From positions 3,906,001 to 3,970,000 of the forward strand of contig JAFEKX020000001.1 of the NCBI GenBank assembly GCA_016893485.2: a stretch of 64,000 nucleotides of DNA, given 5' to 3'. The notes under the pieces are model-generated. The model saw nothing but the letters and a program-made list of their open reading frames with translations. It did no database searches and had not been told where the DNA came from. Made by a program: the position numbers and the translations under genes. Shown one piece after another: positions 40,042 to 50,347 of this stretch. This stretch comes from Streptomyces sp. P3 (GTDB lineage: Bacteria; Actinomycetota; Actinomycetes; Streptomycetales; Streptomycetaceae). Each line of letters begins with the position of its first letter. Position 1 is the first letter of the stretch.

Positions 40042-40540
40042 ATGACATAGAAACAGGGCACGAGCGGCACGGGTTGGGTACTGGGCGCGGCCACCGTCGC
40101 GATGGGGCTGGTCGCCGGGGTCTTCTACATCTTCGCCTGCGCGATCATGCCGGCGTTGGCGCGCAGCGACGACCGGGAGTTCGTCGAGGTGATGCGCAAC
40201 ATCAACGACGTCATCCAGAACCCGGTGTTCTTCCTGAGCTTCATGGGGGCGTTGGCGCTGAGCGGGGTGGCGGCTTGGCAGTCACGCGGGACGCCGTATC
40301 GGGGGTGGGTGTGGGCGGGTTTGGTGGCGTACGGGTTGGCGTTTCTCGTGACCGTCGCCTTCAACGTTCCGCTGAACAACGGGCTGGCGGATACGGCGGA
40401 TGTGAGCGTGGCGAGGGAGCGGTTCGAGGGGGCTTGGGTGGGGTGGAACGTGGTGCGGGCGGGGTTGTCGACGGTGGGGGTGGGGTGTTTGGTACGGGGA
40501 GTTGTGCTTTATGGGGGTTCCGGCGCGGGGGTGTTGGCTA
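40042..40540 (+). CDS. DUF1772 membrane protein (in-frame stop at codon 3)
   Basis: Four-helix membrane protein similar to anthrone-oxygenase-like DUF1772 proteins: GLVAGVFYIFACAIMPALAR, PVFFLSFMGALALSGVAAW, WAGLVAYGLAFLVTVAFNVP and a last helix near LSTVGVGCLVRGVVLYGG. A good ribosome site (GGAGGGC) precedes the ATG at 40042, but codon 3 is TAG (ATG ACA TAG) before the conserved TGWVLGAATVAM. The next ATG (40102) would remove part of helix 1. The natural end is also lost; one base change near 40520 would bring the TAG at 40538-40540 into frame. Confidence 0.65.
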
Positions 40541-40627
40541 GGACTGGGCGGGGGTCGTTGCCTGGGGCGGGGCGGGGTGTTCAGCGCAGGGGGCTTCGGG
40601 TGCGGGGCGGGGCCTTCGGCGCGGGCC

Positions 40628-40992
40628 GGCACATTTCAGCGCGGGAGGCTTTGGGGTGCGGGCGGGGGTGTCGGCGGGGGCTTGCTTCTTGGTGCAGGGC
40701 GGGGGCGTCAGCGGGGGCTTGCTTCTTGGTGCAGGACGGCACATTTCAGCGCGGGGAGGCTTGGGGTGCGGGCGGGGGCGTCAGCGGGGGCTTGCTTCGT
40801 GGTGCAGGACGGGGGCGTCAGCGGGGGCTTGCTTCTTGGTGCAGGGCGGCACATTTCAGCGCGGGGAGGCTTGGGGTGCGGGCGGGGACGTCAGCCGGGG
40901 CTCGCTTCGTGGTGCAGGACGGGGCGTCGGCCGGGGCTTGCTTCGTGGTGCAGGGCGGGGGCGTCAGCGGGGGCTTGCTTCTTGGTGCGGGG
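40628..40992 (+). repeat. 110-base higher-order tandem repeat array
   Basis: Two modules alternate. Module A (about 37 bases) begins GGCACATTTCAGCGCGGGGA. Module B (about 36 bases) contains GCGGGGGCTTGCTTCTTGGT. The pattern is A-B-B, A-B-B, A-B-B-B; A copies start at 40628, 40738 and 40848, exactly 110 bases apart. As 110 is not a multiple of three, the array is not a protein repeat, although it is open in one frame. G-rich on the plus strand. It ends directly at the dispersed hairpin element at 40997. Confidence 0.85.
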
Positions 40993-40996
40993 CGGC

Positions 40997-41068
40997 GTAA
41001 TTCAGCCCGTCCGGCGTTTGAGGACGAGGCCCTTTCGGGGCCGATCGGGGGTCTGGGGCGGAGCCCCA
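40997..41068 (+). repeat. Dispersed Streptomyces hairpin element
   Basis: Element starting TTCAGCCCGTCCGGCGTTTG, then AGGACGAG, with hairpins GGCCC-TTTC-GGGCC and CTGGGGC-GGA-GCCCCAG. I recall this sequence as a frequent intergenic repeat in Streptomyces. Module A of the preceding array opens with a similar string (ATTTCAGCGCG versus AATTCAGCCCG). It may terminate transcripts from both sides, being 42 bases from the nnaR stop. Confidence 0.75.
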
Positions 41069-41109
41069 GCTACGTCCACACCAACACCCCGCCCAGACCA
41101 ACCCCCGCT

Positions 41110-42268
41110 TCACCCGCCGGCGTACTTCGTGTCGGCCACCGGATCCAGCGCCAACCGATAACCCCGCTTCACCACCGTCTGGATCAGCTTCGGCGAGCCA
41201 AGGGCCATACGCAGCCGAGCCATCGCCGTCTCCACGGCATGCTCATCCCGCCCGGCACCAGGAAGCGCCCGCAGCAGTTCCGCCCGGGCCACCACCCACC
41301 CCGGCCGACGGGACAGCGCCCTGAGCAACGACATCCCGGCCGGCGGCACGGGCCGTAGCGCCCCGTCCACCAGCACCGCATGGCCCCGGATCTCCACCAC
41401 GGTGCCCGGCGATGGGCAGGGTACGGGCCCGCCCGGGAAGCTCCTGGCAGAGGAGCTGGACGAGCGGGCCGAGCCGGAAGCGCTCGGGCTGGACCGTGCC
41501 GATGCCGTGGTTCTGGAGGGGCAGCGCGGTGACGGGACCGACGCACGCCGGGAGGACGTCGTGGTGCAGGGCGGCGAGGAGTTCGGGCAGCAGCCCCGCG
41601 TCTCGGCCCGGGACAGCAGCGACGCCGCGGCCGGCGCGCTGGTGAACGTGAGTGCGTCCAGGCCCCGCGAGACCGTCGCGTCGAGCAGCCGGTCCAGCGG
41701 AGCGATGTCCTCCGGCGGCATCCACCGGTACACGGGGACGACGACGACCTCCGCTCCCCCGGCCCGCAACGCCTCCACGAACCCGGGCAACGGCTCACCG
41801 TGCAACTGAAGGGCGACCCGCCGCCCCTCGACCCCCTCCTCCAGCAACCGGTCGAGCACCTCGGCCATGGACTCGGACGACGGCGACCACTCCTCGGTCA
41901 GCCCGGCCGCCCGCACCGCCCCCTTGACCTTGGGCCCCCGGGCGAGCAGCTCCACCCCGCGCAACCGTTCGAGGAGCGCCTCCCCAGCCCCCACCCGTCG
42001 GCCGCCTCGATCCACCCCGGAACCCGATGGCGGTCGTGGCGACGACGACATCCGGTGCCTGCCCGATCAACTCCTTGGTCGCGGCGAGCAGTTCACTGTC
42101 GTCGGCCAGCGGCACGATGCGCAGCGCGGGCGCGTGCACGACCACCGCACCGCGCCGCTGGAGCAACGCCCCCAGCTCGTCCGCACGGCGCGCGGCGGTG
42201 ACGCCCACGGTGAACCCCGAGAGGGGCCCGTGCTGCGCGCGATCCGGTCGCTGCGGTTCCTCGTACAT
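41110..42268 (-). CDS. nnaR: NnaR-type regulator: uroporphyrinogen-III synthase domain plus winged helix (frame broken)
   Basis: Transcription factor of about 386 residues. The N-terminal 260 residues form a HemD-like fold (GFTVGVTAARRADELGALLQ; ALTFTSAPAAASLLSRAE; ACVGPVTALPLQNHGI). The C-terminal 95 residues form an OmpR-type winged helix (LVDGALRPVPPAGMSLLRAL; HAVETAMARLRMALG; VKRGYRLALDPVADTK). In S. coelicolor NnaR activates nitrate/nitrite assimilation with GlnR. Frame breaks near 42010, 41565 and 41405. Its neighbour narK, on the same strand upstream, fits this role. It probably does not make haem precursor. Confidence 0.88.
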
Positions 42269-42335
42269 GGCTCTCGTCCCGAACGTAGTCGTACATGCGG
42301 CCGTGGATGCGGTGGTGGCGGTACCTACATGCCGA

Positions 42336-42367
42336 CCGAGCCTGTCAACGGCGCATGACAGGCTCGG
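42336..42367 (-). terminator. Hairpin between narK and nnaR
   Basis: A perfect 12-base stem (CCGAGCCTGTCA with TGACAGGCTCGG) with an 8-base loop, 27 bases after the narK stop. There is no T-run, as is usual in Streptomyces. It suggests that narK transcripts mostly end before nnaR. Confidence 0.75.
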
Positions 42368-42393
42368 TTCGGCTTTATGTCGCCGGTGTTACG

Positions 42394-43745
42394 TCACACC
42401 TCCGCGTAGCTGAGCTGCGTCTTCGCCTCCGATGCGGAAGCTTTGGCCTGGGCCTGGGCGGTGGGGCGGCGAAGGTATACGGCCCACGTCACCGCGAAGC
42501 AGAGGCCGTAGAAGACGAGGAAGGCGACGAACGCGCCGGTCCCGGAGCCGGAGGAGAGGAACGACTGCCGGAAGGCGAGGTTGATGCCGACCCCGCCGAG
42601 CGCGCCGACCGCCCCGATGAGCCCCATGGAAGCACCGGAGAGCCGACGCCCGTAGGCCGCGGCCGCATCCCCCACGAGCCCCTTCGCGAGAGCCTTGGTC
42701 TGGAATATCCGGGGATCATCTTGTACGTCGACCCGTTGCCGAGCCCGCTGAGCACGAACAGGACGACGAACACCGTGACGAACAACGGCAGCGACTTCTC
42801 CATGCTGGCGACGACCAGGATCGCGGTCGCGGCGGCCATGGCGACGAAGTTCCACAGGGTGATCCGGGCGCCACCGTAACGGTCGGCGAGCCAGCCGCCG
42901 ACGGGACGGATGAGCGAGCCGAGCAGCGGGCCGACGAAGGTGAGATACGCGGCCTGGAGCGGCGTACGCCCGAACTGCACCTGGAGCACCTGCCCGAACG
43001 CGAACGCGTACCCGATGAACGACCCGAACGTGCCGATGTACAGGAACGCCATGATCCAGGTGTGCCAGTCCCGCGCTGCGTCCCTGGCGGCGCCGGTGTC
43101 GTTCTTCACGGAGGTGAGGTTGTCCATGAAGAGCGCGGCGAGGACGGCGGCGACGAGGATGAGCGGGATGTAGATCCCGAGCAGCACACGCGGGCCGCCA
43201 CCGGCGCCGATGATGGCGAGGGCGACCAGCTGAATGACGGGCACGCCGATGTTGCCGCCCCGGCGTTGAGCCCAGGGCCCACCCCTTCTTCCGCAACGGG
43301 AAGAAGGCGTTGATGTTGGTCATGGAGGAGGCGAAGTTGCCGCCGCCGATGCCGGCCAGCAGGCCGATCCAGAGGAAGGTGTCGAACGACGTCCCCGGCT
43401 TCATCACGGCGAACGCGGCGACGGTCGGCACGAGGAGCAGACCGGCCGAGACGATCGTCCAGTTCCGCCCGCCGAAGACGGCCACCGCGAAGGTGTACGG
43501 CACCCGGACGACCGCGCCGACCAGCGTGACCATCGAGGTCAGCAGGAACTTGTCCGCCGGTGTCAGTCCGTACTCCGGTCCCATGAACAGCACCAGCACG
43601 GACCACAGCGTCCAGATCGAGAACCCGATGTGCTCCGAGAGCACGGAGAACACGAGGTTCCGCCGGGCGACCTTCTCCCCGGTCTCCCCCAGAACGTCTC
43701 GTCCTCGGGATCCCAGTGCTCGATCCACTTCCCAGCGGCTGTCAT
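42394..43745 (-). CDS. narK: Nitrate/nitrite MFS transporter NarK (frame broken)
   Basis: Membrane protein of about 450 residues with 12 helices. The nitrate signature in helix 5 is GIGGGNFASSMTNINAFFP, and the C-terminal counterpart is around GLGNGSTYKMIPGIFQTKAL. The N terminus MTAAGKWIEHWDPEDETFWG starts at the ATG at 43745; one G missing near 43690 breaks it before ETGEKVARRNLVFS. Further breaks are near 43265 and 42715. It imports nitrate or exports nitrite. The upstream region has a GlnR-like box. Confidence 0.93.
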
Positions 43746-44110
43746 GACGCCTCCACGGTGCGCTACGGGGTAACGAGCAGCGATACGTCCCGAAGGTAGG
43801 GAGGCCGCGTTTCCACCCTGTGGCTGTGAGTCACCGCAAGGGAACGTTGCTCTCACGAGCGGGGGTGGGGGCGGTGAGGTGGGCGACGCTGATCACCAAT
43901 GGGCGGATGGGGACGCCTCGGCCCATCCCCTCGGCGTAAGGGGTGAAGAGTCGGGGTCGCGGAGCGTGGCGTCGTAGGCCGCACGGCCGGCGGCGACAAC
44001 GGCCGCCCGGGCGTAGAGAAACCATCACCCGCCAAGCCGCGCCCGTACGACACCCCAACCCCACCCGACCCCCGTAACGGAAACACTCACAGCCGGAGGC
44101 CCCCACTCCC
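43746..44110. other. narK upstream region and unassigned 365-base gap
   Basis: The first 100 bases form the narK promoter region. The rest contains, on the minus strand, a protein-like but start-less frame (YARAAVVAAGRAAYDATLRD, ending near 43900) that I do not recognise; it may be a fragment of a lost gene. No terminator is evident. Confidence 0.4.
43830..43845 (+). promoter_or_regulatory. GlnR-like box upstream of narK
   Basis: GTCAC-CGCAAG-GGAAC fits the GlnR half-pair gTnAc-n6-GaAAc with one mismatch, 85 bases before the narK start. A weaker CTCAC follows at the right spacing (43852). GlnR control of nitrate uptake is known in Streptomyces; binding here is inferred. Confidence 0.5.
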
Positions 44111-45386
44111 TCAATCCCCCTCCTCCGACTCCCCCACCACTCCCCCGTTGGGCCACAACCGCGGCCTTCGCTTGGCGGCGATGTCCTCGATCCATCCGAA
44201 CGTGAGGATCGCCACCGCGATCAGCGGCCAGATCAGTACGAACATCAGGAACGTGTCCGCCTTGTCGAGGAAGGACGTTGCCGCGTCGCTCTCCAGGAAG
44301 GGGAGGTTGTAGAGCTGGTCGATGATCGGGACCGTGGCCATGATGAGGAGGTTGTGCCAGAGGTAGATCGTGACGGCGCGGTTGTTGGAGAGGGTGACCA
44401 GCTTGTCCCAGCGAGCCAGCCGGCCCGGCAACTCCTGCCACGACGGGGCGTATTGGAGCAGGATCACCACCACGCCGAAGGACCAGGTCGCCTGGGCGAG
44501 TGGGATGTCGTTCAGGTCCCAGCCGTCGGGGCCGAGATGACCTGAGGCCCACCACAGGCCGAAGCCCATGATCAGGGTCGCGCCGGACACCGCGAGGTAG
44601 CGCGGGACCTGCTTCAGTACGCCCTCGTGGTGGGCGAAGCCGAGGACCCAACAGCCGCCGTACACCGCGAAGTCGGAGACCGCGTTGCCCGTCTCGCCGG
44701 GGATCGTCACCAAGCCGGTGCCCACTACCGCCGTCAGGGCCAGGGGGCGAGGAGAGTTGCCCAGGGGATCCTGCGGAACGCCCACAGCAGCAGCGGTGAC
44801 GCGATCACAAACCACAGATACGCCCGCAGGTACCACAGCGGTCCCGCCGCCTGGTCCGCCCACGAACTCTCCAACAGGCCCGACTCCGACCCCAGATGCT
44901 CGGGGTACGGCGGTGCGCCGACCGGCACGATGTAGTCGAGGATCTTCGCCGCACCCCACCAAGTGCCGCCCAAGTCGGGGTCCTTGAGCGGGTTCCAGCC
45001 CATCCCGAACATCATCACCAGCACCACCGCGCTGAACGCCCAGAGCGGGGGCAGCAGTCGGCGCAGCCGGCCCTTGATCACGCCGAGCGAGGGGCGGTTC
45101 AGGGAGCGGGCCATCAGGGAACCCGCGAGGGCGAACATCACGCCCATCGACGGGAACAGCACCGACAGCCACGCCCAGCCGAAGAGGTGGTAGACCACCA
45201 CCCGGACGAGCGCGACCGAGCGGAGGAGGTCGAGGTAGCGGTCCCGGCCACCGCCCCCTTGGCCTTCGTCGGCGTGGGCGCCGACTCCGGTTCCTGCCGG
45301 CGCTGTTGGGGAATCCCGTACGCCGGCGTCGATTCGGGATCGGACCCCGGCCCGTGGTTCGTCCCGGTCGTGTATCCGTGCGTCAT
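44111..45386 (-). CDS. Membrane acyltransferase (Acyl_transf_3 family) in mat cluster (frame broken)
   Basis: Multi-pass membrane O-acyltransferase of about 425 residues. Family features are the first-helix RYLDLLRSVALVRVVVYHLF with the catalytic-type histidine, then FALAGSLMARSLNRPSLGVI and RLRRLLPPLWAFSAVVLVMM. Later helices include RAVTIYLWHNLLIMATVPII. Frame breaks near 45250 and 44745. The ATG at 45386 overlaps the matB stop (ATGA), so it is translationally coupled to the polysaccharide synthase. It probably adds acetyl groups to the polymer or its precursors. Confidence 0.85.
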
Positions 45387-48063
45387 GCCACCGACCTCCG
45401 GTCACTACTACGGCTGCCGCGCTGGGTCGGCACCGGGCCGCCCGGCGCCTCCACGACCCCGGTCCGCCGCAGCTTCTGCCAGCGCAGGCGGCCCCGGTGA
45501 GTGCGGTGATCCAGGACTGGAGCAGGACGACGTACATGAGTTGGCGGTAGAGGATCTGCTGGAGGGGCAGCGAGACCAGGTGAGTCATGCGCTCCCGGTC
45601 GAGGCGGAAGGCGTACGCCGCGCAGAACGCCTGGATCGCGAGGACGCCCAGCCAGGCCAGGAACGTCTTCTCCGTCGGGCCGAACACCAGGCCGTAGAGG
45701 AGGAACACGTCGATCAGCGGGGCCAGGATCGGGGCGATCACCATGAAGAGGGCCACCAGCGGGAGGCCCACCCTGCCGAAGCGACCGGACGGGCCCCGGT
45801 CGAGCAGGGCGCCCCGGTGCTTCCAGATCGCCTGCATCGTGCCGTAGGACCAGCGGTAGCGCTGCGACCAGAGCTGCTGGACCGTCTCCGGTGCCTCGGT
45901 CCAGGCCCGCGCCTTCTCGGCGTAGACCACGCGCCAGCCGTCGCGGTGCATCGCCATCGTGATGTCGGTGTCCTCGGCGAGGGTGTCGTCGCTCATGCCG
46001 CCGACCCGCTCCAGCGCGCTGCGCCGGAACGCCCCGACCGCGCCCGGGATCGTGGGCATGCAGCGCAGGATGTCGTACATCCGGCGGTCGAGGTTGAAGC
46101 CCATCACGTACTCGATGTGCTGCCAGGCGCCGATGAGGGAATCGCGGTTGCCGACCTTGGCGTTGCCCGCGACCGCGCCGACGCGCGGGTCGCCGAAGGG
46201 CTGCACCAGCTCGCGTACGGTGGCCGGTTCGAAGACCGTGTCGCCGTCCATCATGACGATGAGGTCGTGACTGGCGTTCGCCAGACCGCGGTTGAGCGCG
46301 GCGGGCTTGCCCGCGTTGACCTGGCGTACGACCCGCACGTTCGGCAGGTTCATCGCCTCGACGATTCTCGCCGTACCGTCGGCCGAGCCGTCGTCAACGA
46401 CGATCACCTCGACCGGATGCTCGCTCGCCATGAGTGAACGGACCGTGTTCTCGATGCACTTGGCCTCGTTGTACGCCGGGACGAGCACCGTCACCGGTTC
46501 GGTGACCGGTGGTCCCCAGGCGAAGCCCTCGCGGCGCACCCGGCGGGCGTGGATCGCGGAGAGCAGCAGCATCATCGCGAAGCGAGCGATGACGAGCGAG
46601 CCGGTGATGGCGAGGCCGACCACCAGGACGTCCATGATGCTGTCGGAGGCCTGGACCAGGAAGATCCACGCCTTGCCCTTCCACAGGTTGACGCCGGTCA
46701 CCGGAGTGAGCGCGCTGCGCGCGCCGAGCGCCTCGGTGAGGTTGTCGAACGAGTAACCCTTGGCCTGCATCTCCGGCAGGAACCGGTCCAGCGCCTGCAC
46801 GGTCTGGTGCCGGTCGCCGCCGGAGTCGTGCATGAGGACGATCGCGCCCTTGCCCGCGCGCGGGGTGGCGTTGCTGATGATCTTCGCGACGCCGGGCTTC
46901 TGCCAGTCCTCGCTGTCCGTGTTGTTGACGACGGTGATGTAGCCGCGAGTGCCGATGTACTGGGTCACCGGCCAGGACAGGTTGTCCATCGCGTCGGCGG
47001 ACGACGAGTACGGCGGCCGGAACAGCGAGGTCCGGATGCCGGCCGCGCCGGTGATCGCCAACTGGGTCTGGGACAGCTCCCAGTCGATGCGCTTCTTGGA
47101 CTGGAAGGAGAGGTCGGGGTGGCTGAAGGTGTGCACGCCGACCTCGTTGCCCTCCGCCACGATGCGTCTGACCAGGTCCGGGTAGCGCGAGGTCATCGTG
47201 CCGGTGACGAAGAAGACGGCGTGCGCGTGATGCTTCTTCAGGACGTCCAGGACCTTGGGCGTCCAGGTCGGGTCGGGGCCGTCGTCGAAGGTCAGGACGA
47301 TGTCGCGGTTCGGCACGTCCAGGCTGGTCGTACGGCCGCTGCGGGTGTCGATGACCGGGCCGCCGTCGAGGATCCTGTCCGGGACCCTGTTGGTCGCGGC
47401 CTCGGGGCGGATGCGGTGGTCGGCGAGGATCTCGCTGTGCACGTAGCCGCGCAGCATCAGCATCGCCAGCAGGGCGACGAGGAGCAGCATCGGCAGCAGG
47501 AACCGCATGGACAGCCGGCGCCGCCGGGGGCACGCGGGGTGCGCGCCCCGGCTCGTTTCGGACGCGGGGCGCGCGGGGCGTGGGCCTTGGCCCCGGCCGG
47601 ACGGGGAGCGTGCGCCTCGGCCCCGCTGGGGCGTTGGGCGTCCATCCCCGCCTCGGTCAGACGGTGAGCGTCCACTCCGGCGCCGCTCGGACGGCAGGCA
47701 TCCACCCCCGCCTCGGTCAGACGGTGAGCGTCCACCCCGGCGCCGCTCGGACGTTGGGCGCGTGCCTCGGATCCGGTCTGGGGCGAGCCGTGTGTCCTGC
47801 CTCCACCCGGGCGTGCCGCGTGCGCGCCTCCTCCGCTCGCGTGCGAGGCGGGTGACTCGAACCCGGTCGAGGGCGGGGGATACGCCCCGGCCCCGGTCGA
47901 AGGCGGAGGGTATTGCCCTTCCCCGCCCGGAGGTGCCATCGGCGTCCCACCCCTCCCTCGCGTGCGGTGCGGTCCCCAACCCGTTTCCGTTGGCGGGAGT
48001 TGCTCCGTGACGGCCGCCCGGGGCCGGGTTCGTGGCCTTGGGGCGGCGGTTGTGCGATGCCAT
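45383..48063 (-). CDS. matB: MatB: bifunctional polysaccharide deacetylase / GT2 synthase (frame broken)
   Basis: Membrane enzyme of about 893 residues that makes and modifies an extracellular amino-sugar polymer. Order: cytosolic repeat region (1-180), membrane anchor (LLPMLLLVALLAMLML), NodB deacetylase (IVLTFDDGPDPTW; GVHTFSHPD with metal histidines; LFRPPYSSS), membrane segment, then GT2 synthase (VIVVDDGSADGTARIV; MMDGDTVFEP; LAEDTDITMAM; QRYRW) and C-terminal helices. In S. coelicolor MatB produces a PNAG-like glue for mycelial pellets. Two compensating shifts surround the N-terminal repeats (near 47940 and 47520), and one break near 45500 hides the end. The ATG overlaps the matA stop (TGATG). 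Confidence 0.9.
47641..47760 (-). repeat. 60-base tandem repeat in matB N-terminal region
   Basis: Two 60-base units (47641-47700, 47701-47760) differ at only a few positions, with older 30-base copies on both sides. In the frame with good codon bias they encode decapeptides such as AGVDAHRLTE and AGVDACRPSG. The frame read from the matB ATG gives instead an Arg-rich string, pointing to flanking indels. Confidence 0.8.
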
Positions 48064-49149
48064 CAGAGGATGTGCTCCGGGGTGTTGGACGGGGCCGGTG
48101 CCTGTTCGGACGGCGCGGCCGGCCCCTGTGCCACGGGCGACGGGCTGCTCGGGGCGTCGGCCACCGTGCCGGTGCCCGCCGTCGGGCTCGGCGTCGACGA
48201 CGGGTCGGACGGCGCGCTCGAACTGGGCACCGTCGTCGGATCGGGCGAGGAGGAGACCGGCAGCGAAGGCTGTACGACCGGATTGCTCGCGCTCCCGCCG
48301 CCCGGCGTCGAGGCGCTCTTGCTCGCGGACGGCCTCGGCGACGCGGACGTGCTCGCCTTGGCACCGGGCTTCGCGGACGCGACTGCCGTAGCGCTGACGC
48401 TCACGCCCGGCGACGGCGTCGTACCGTCGCTCGCCGTCGGGATGTTGCCCGGCGCGACACTGTCACCAGCCCCGGACGGATGGCCCGACTCGGCGGGCAG
48501 CGGCGAGGTGTCGACCTTGCCCGCGGGCGCGTCGTCCTTCTGCCCCGGCACCGGCAGCCACGGCGCGTCCGAACTCCCGGACAGCAGCGTGACGACGATG
48601 ACGACGGCGTAGACCGCGCACGCGATGCCGATGGCCATGCCGATCCGGCGGTACCTACGGCTGCGACGGCCGGACTCGTCGACGAACACGGGCCCGTCGG
48701 AACCCTCTTGACCCGCCCCGGCACCCCCGGCCACCGGAGTCCGCCTGCTGGGCGGGCCCGTCGAGCTGGACGGTCACTTCGTCGGGGTCGGCCGCGGCGG
48801 ACGCGGTTCCCGCCAACGCGGCGGACGCCGCCGACGCGCCCCAGGGATCGGCGAGTATCCCGGCACCTGCGCCGGACACCTGTTTGCCGGCGGGCGGCTC
48901 GGGCCACCCGGTCCGTGTACGGGGACCGTCCTTCGCCGTACGAGGACGATCCTTCGCGGGCCGCAGCCCGTCCTTGGCGGCATGACGGCCGCCCTCGAGG
49001 ACCTCTGATCCTCCACTCACTCCAGTTGCTCCGGTCACCGGAACCCCTGGGGCTTCTCCGCCTATGACCGGTACGTCTCTGGTCGCGGATGCAGCTTGGG
49101 GCCATTCCGGTTGGGCGTCTTCTCGCCACTTTTCCATGCGCACGCACAT
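48063..49149 (-). CDS. matA: MatA: membrane protein for mycelial aggregation (frame broken)
   Basis: Partner of MatB. About 360 residues: a charged cytosolic part (MEKWREDAQPEWPQ ... LRPAKDRPRTAKDGPRT), one membrane segment (MAIGIACAVYAVVIVVTLL) and a long Ser/Pro/Ala/Thr-rich external tail (SASPRPSASKSASTPGGG), ending NTPEHIL. Break near 48735. The start may be the ATG at 49149 (MCVRMEKW) or at 49137 (MEKW); the former has a G-rich ribosome-like run directly before it. No enzyme motif. Assignment is by position directly before matB and matching architecture. Confidence 0.82.
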
Positions 49150-49245
49150 CCCCCCACGGGACTGTTCCGGGTGCGCAAACGACCCTGAGCACACGCCGCC
49201 GAACCGGGCCCCCACCCGGTCCGCGCGCCCCTTACCACACCGTGC

Positions 49246-50264
49246 TCAGGCCCTGAAGGTAGCGCACGGCAAGCACTTCATGTGACGGGATGCGTCATTT
49301 TCTCCTTTTAGCATGTCCACGTCGATGGCTGGAATCCATCCATCAACCGGCCGACGCAACCAGCCGCGCGCGTTACCGATCTCCACCGCAGCACGTCTAA
49401 GCGCATCGAATCCGGTGTGCACCAGCCCCTTTCGCCACACGAGCGACACGGCGGACAACGGCACCGGGTCCACCAGCGGTCGCACCACGGTCCGGGGCAT
49501 GGCCGGAAAATCCACTACGGCGAGAATCGGCGCCCCCGTCCGCGCCATGACCCGCTCGAACTCCTCTTCGCCTACGGCCATGGGCGCGGGCGGCGCGACC
49601 GAGATCCCGCGTCCCTCGAACAGTCGGCGCGCGAGATCCGTCCACTCCGGCGTACGAGGATTCCCGGCACCGGCGTACACGGCCTCCCCGCGAGCGCGGC
49701 CAGGGGCACCTCGTCGAGCGAGGCCAGCCGATGCCCCTCAGGCAGCACGACCGCCATCGGCTCGTACCGCACCAACTGATACCCGAGCCCGGCCCGCAAC
49801 CCCGCATCCAGCCCACCGAACCGCCCGAACGACACATCGAGCCGCCCGGCGAGCAACTCCCCTACCGCGCCCGTCAGTCCACTCTCGTACCGGACCATCA
49901 GCTCCTGCTCCGGGGCGAGTTCACGAGCACGCCGCAACACCCGCCGCCCGGTGCCCAGTCCCGGCGTATTCAGATCGACGAGGAGAGGCCGAGCCCCTGC
50001 TCCCCTAAACGCGGCGAGCAACTCCTCCTGCGCACCGAGCACTCGCCGCGCATACGGCACCAGCCGCTCACCGTCCGCCGTGAGCGCCACCTGCCGAGTG
50101 CTCCGCACGAACAACGTGACCCCCAACTCCCGCTCCAGCCGCCGCACATCACGACTGAGTGCCTGCTGGGCGACGTAGAGGCGGGCGGCGGCGCGGGTGA
50201 AGTGCAGCTCTTCGGCCACGGCGAGGAAGGCGCGCAGAAGTCGGGGTTCGAGGGAGTCGGGCAT
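49246..50264 (-). CDS. LysR-family transcriptional regulator (frame broken)
   Basis: N-terminal winged HTH (LRAFLAVAEELHFTRAAARL; QQALSRDVRRLERELGVTLF) and a substrate-binding effector domain, about 340 residues. One base missing near 49682 separates the two halves; the second begins EAVYAGAGNPRTPEWTDLAR and ends KCLPCATFRA. The gene is divergent from an MFS exporter with 83 bases between starts, the typical LysR-target layout. The ligand is unknown. Confidence 0.86.
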
Positions 50265-50347
50265 CCGGCGAACCTACAACGAGGGTGCGTGAATCGGCGC
50301 GGACCAGGTGTTGGACCCGGTGATCCACTCCGGGCGACGGTTACCGC

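Noticed and set aside
40628..40992. CRISPR array
   Set aside because: Modules repeat without unique spacers, are G-rich and not palindromic like CRISPR repeats, and no cas gene is near.
40102..41358. 418-codon plus-strand frame as a long repeat protein
   Set aside because: Only the first 150 codons match DUF1772. The rest crosses a 110-base array that changes frame each unit and then runs antisense to nnaR.
41110..42268. hemD (haem pathway uroporphyrinogen-III synthase)
   Set aside because: The fused C-terminal winged helix and the narK neighbour fit NnaR; haem genes are absent nearby.
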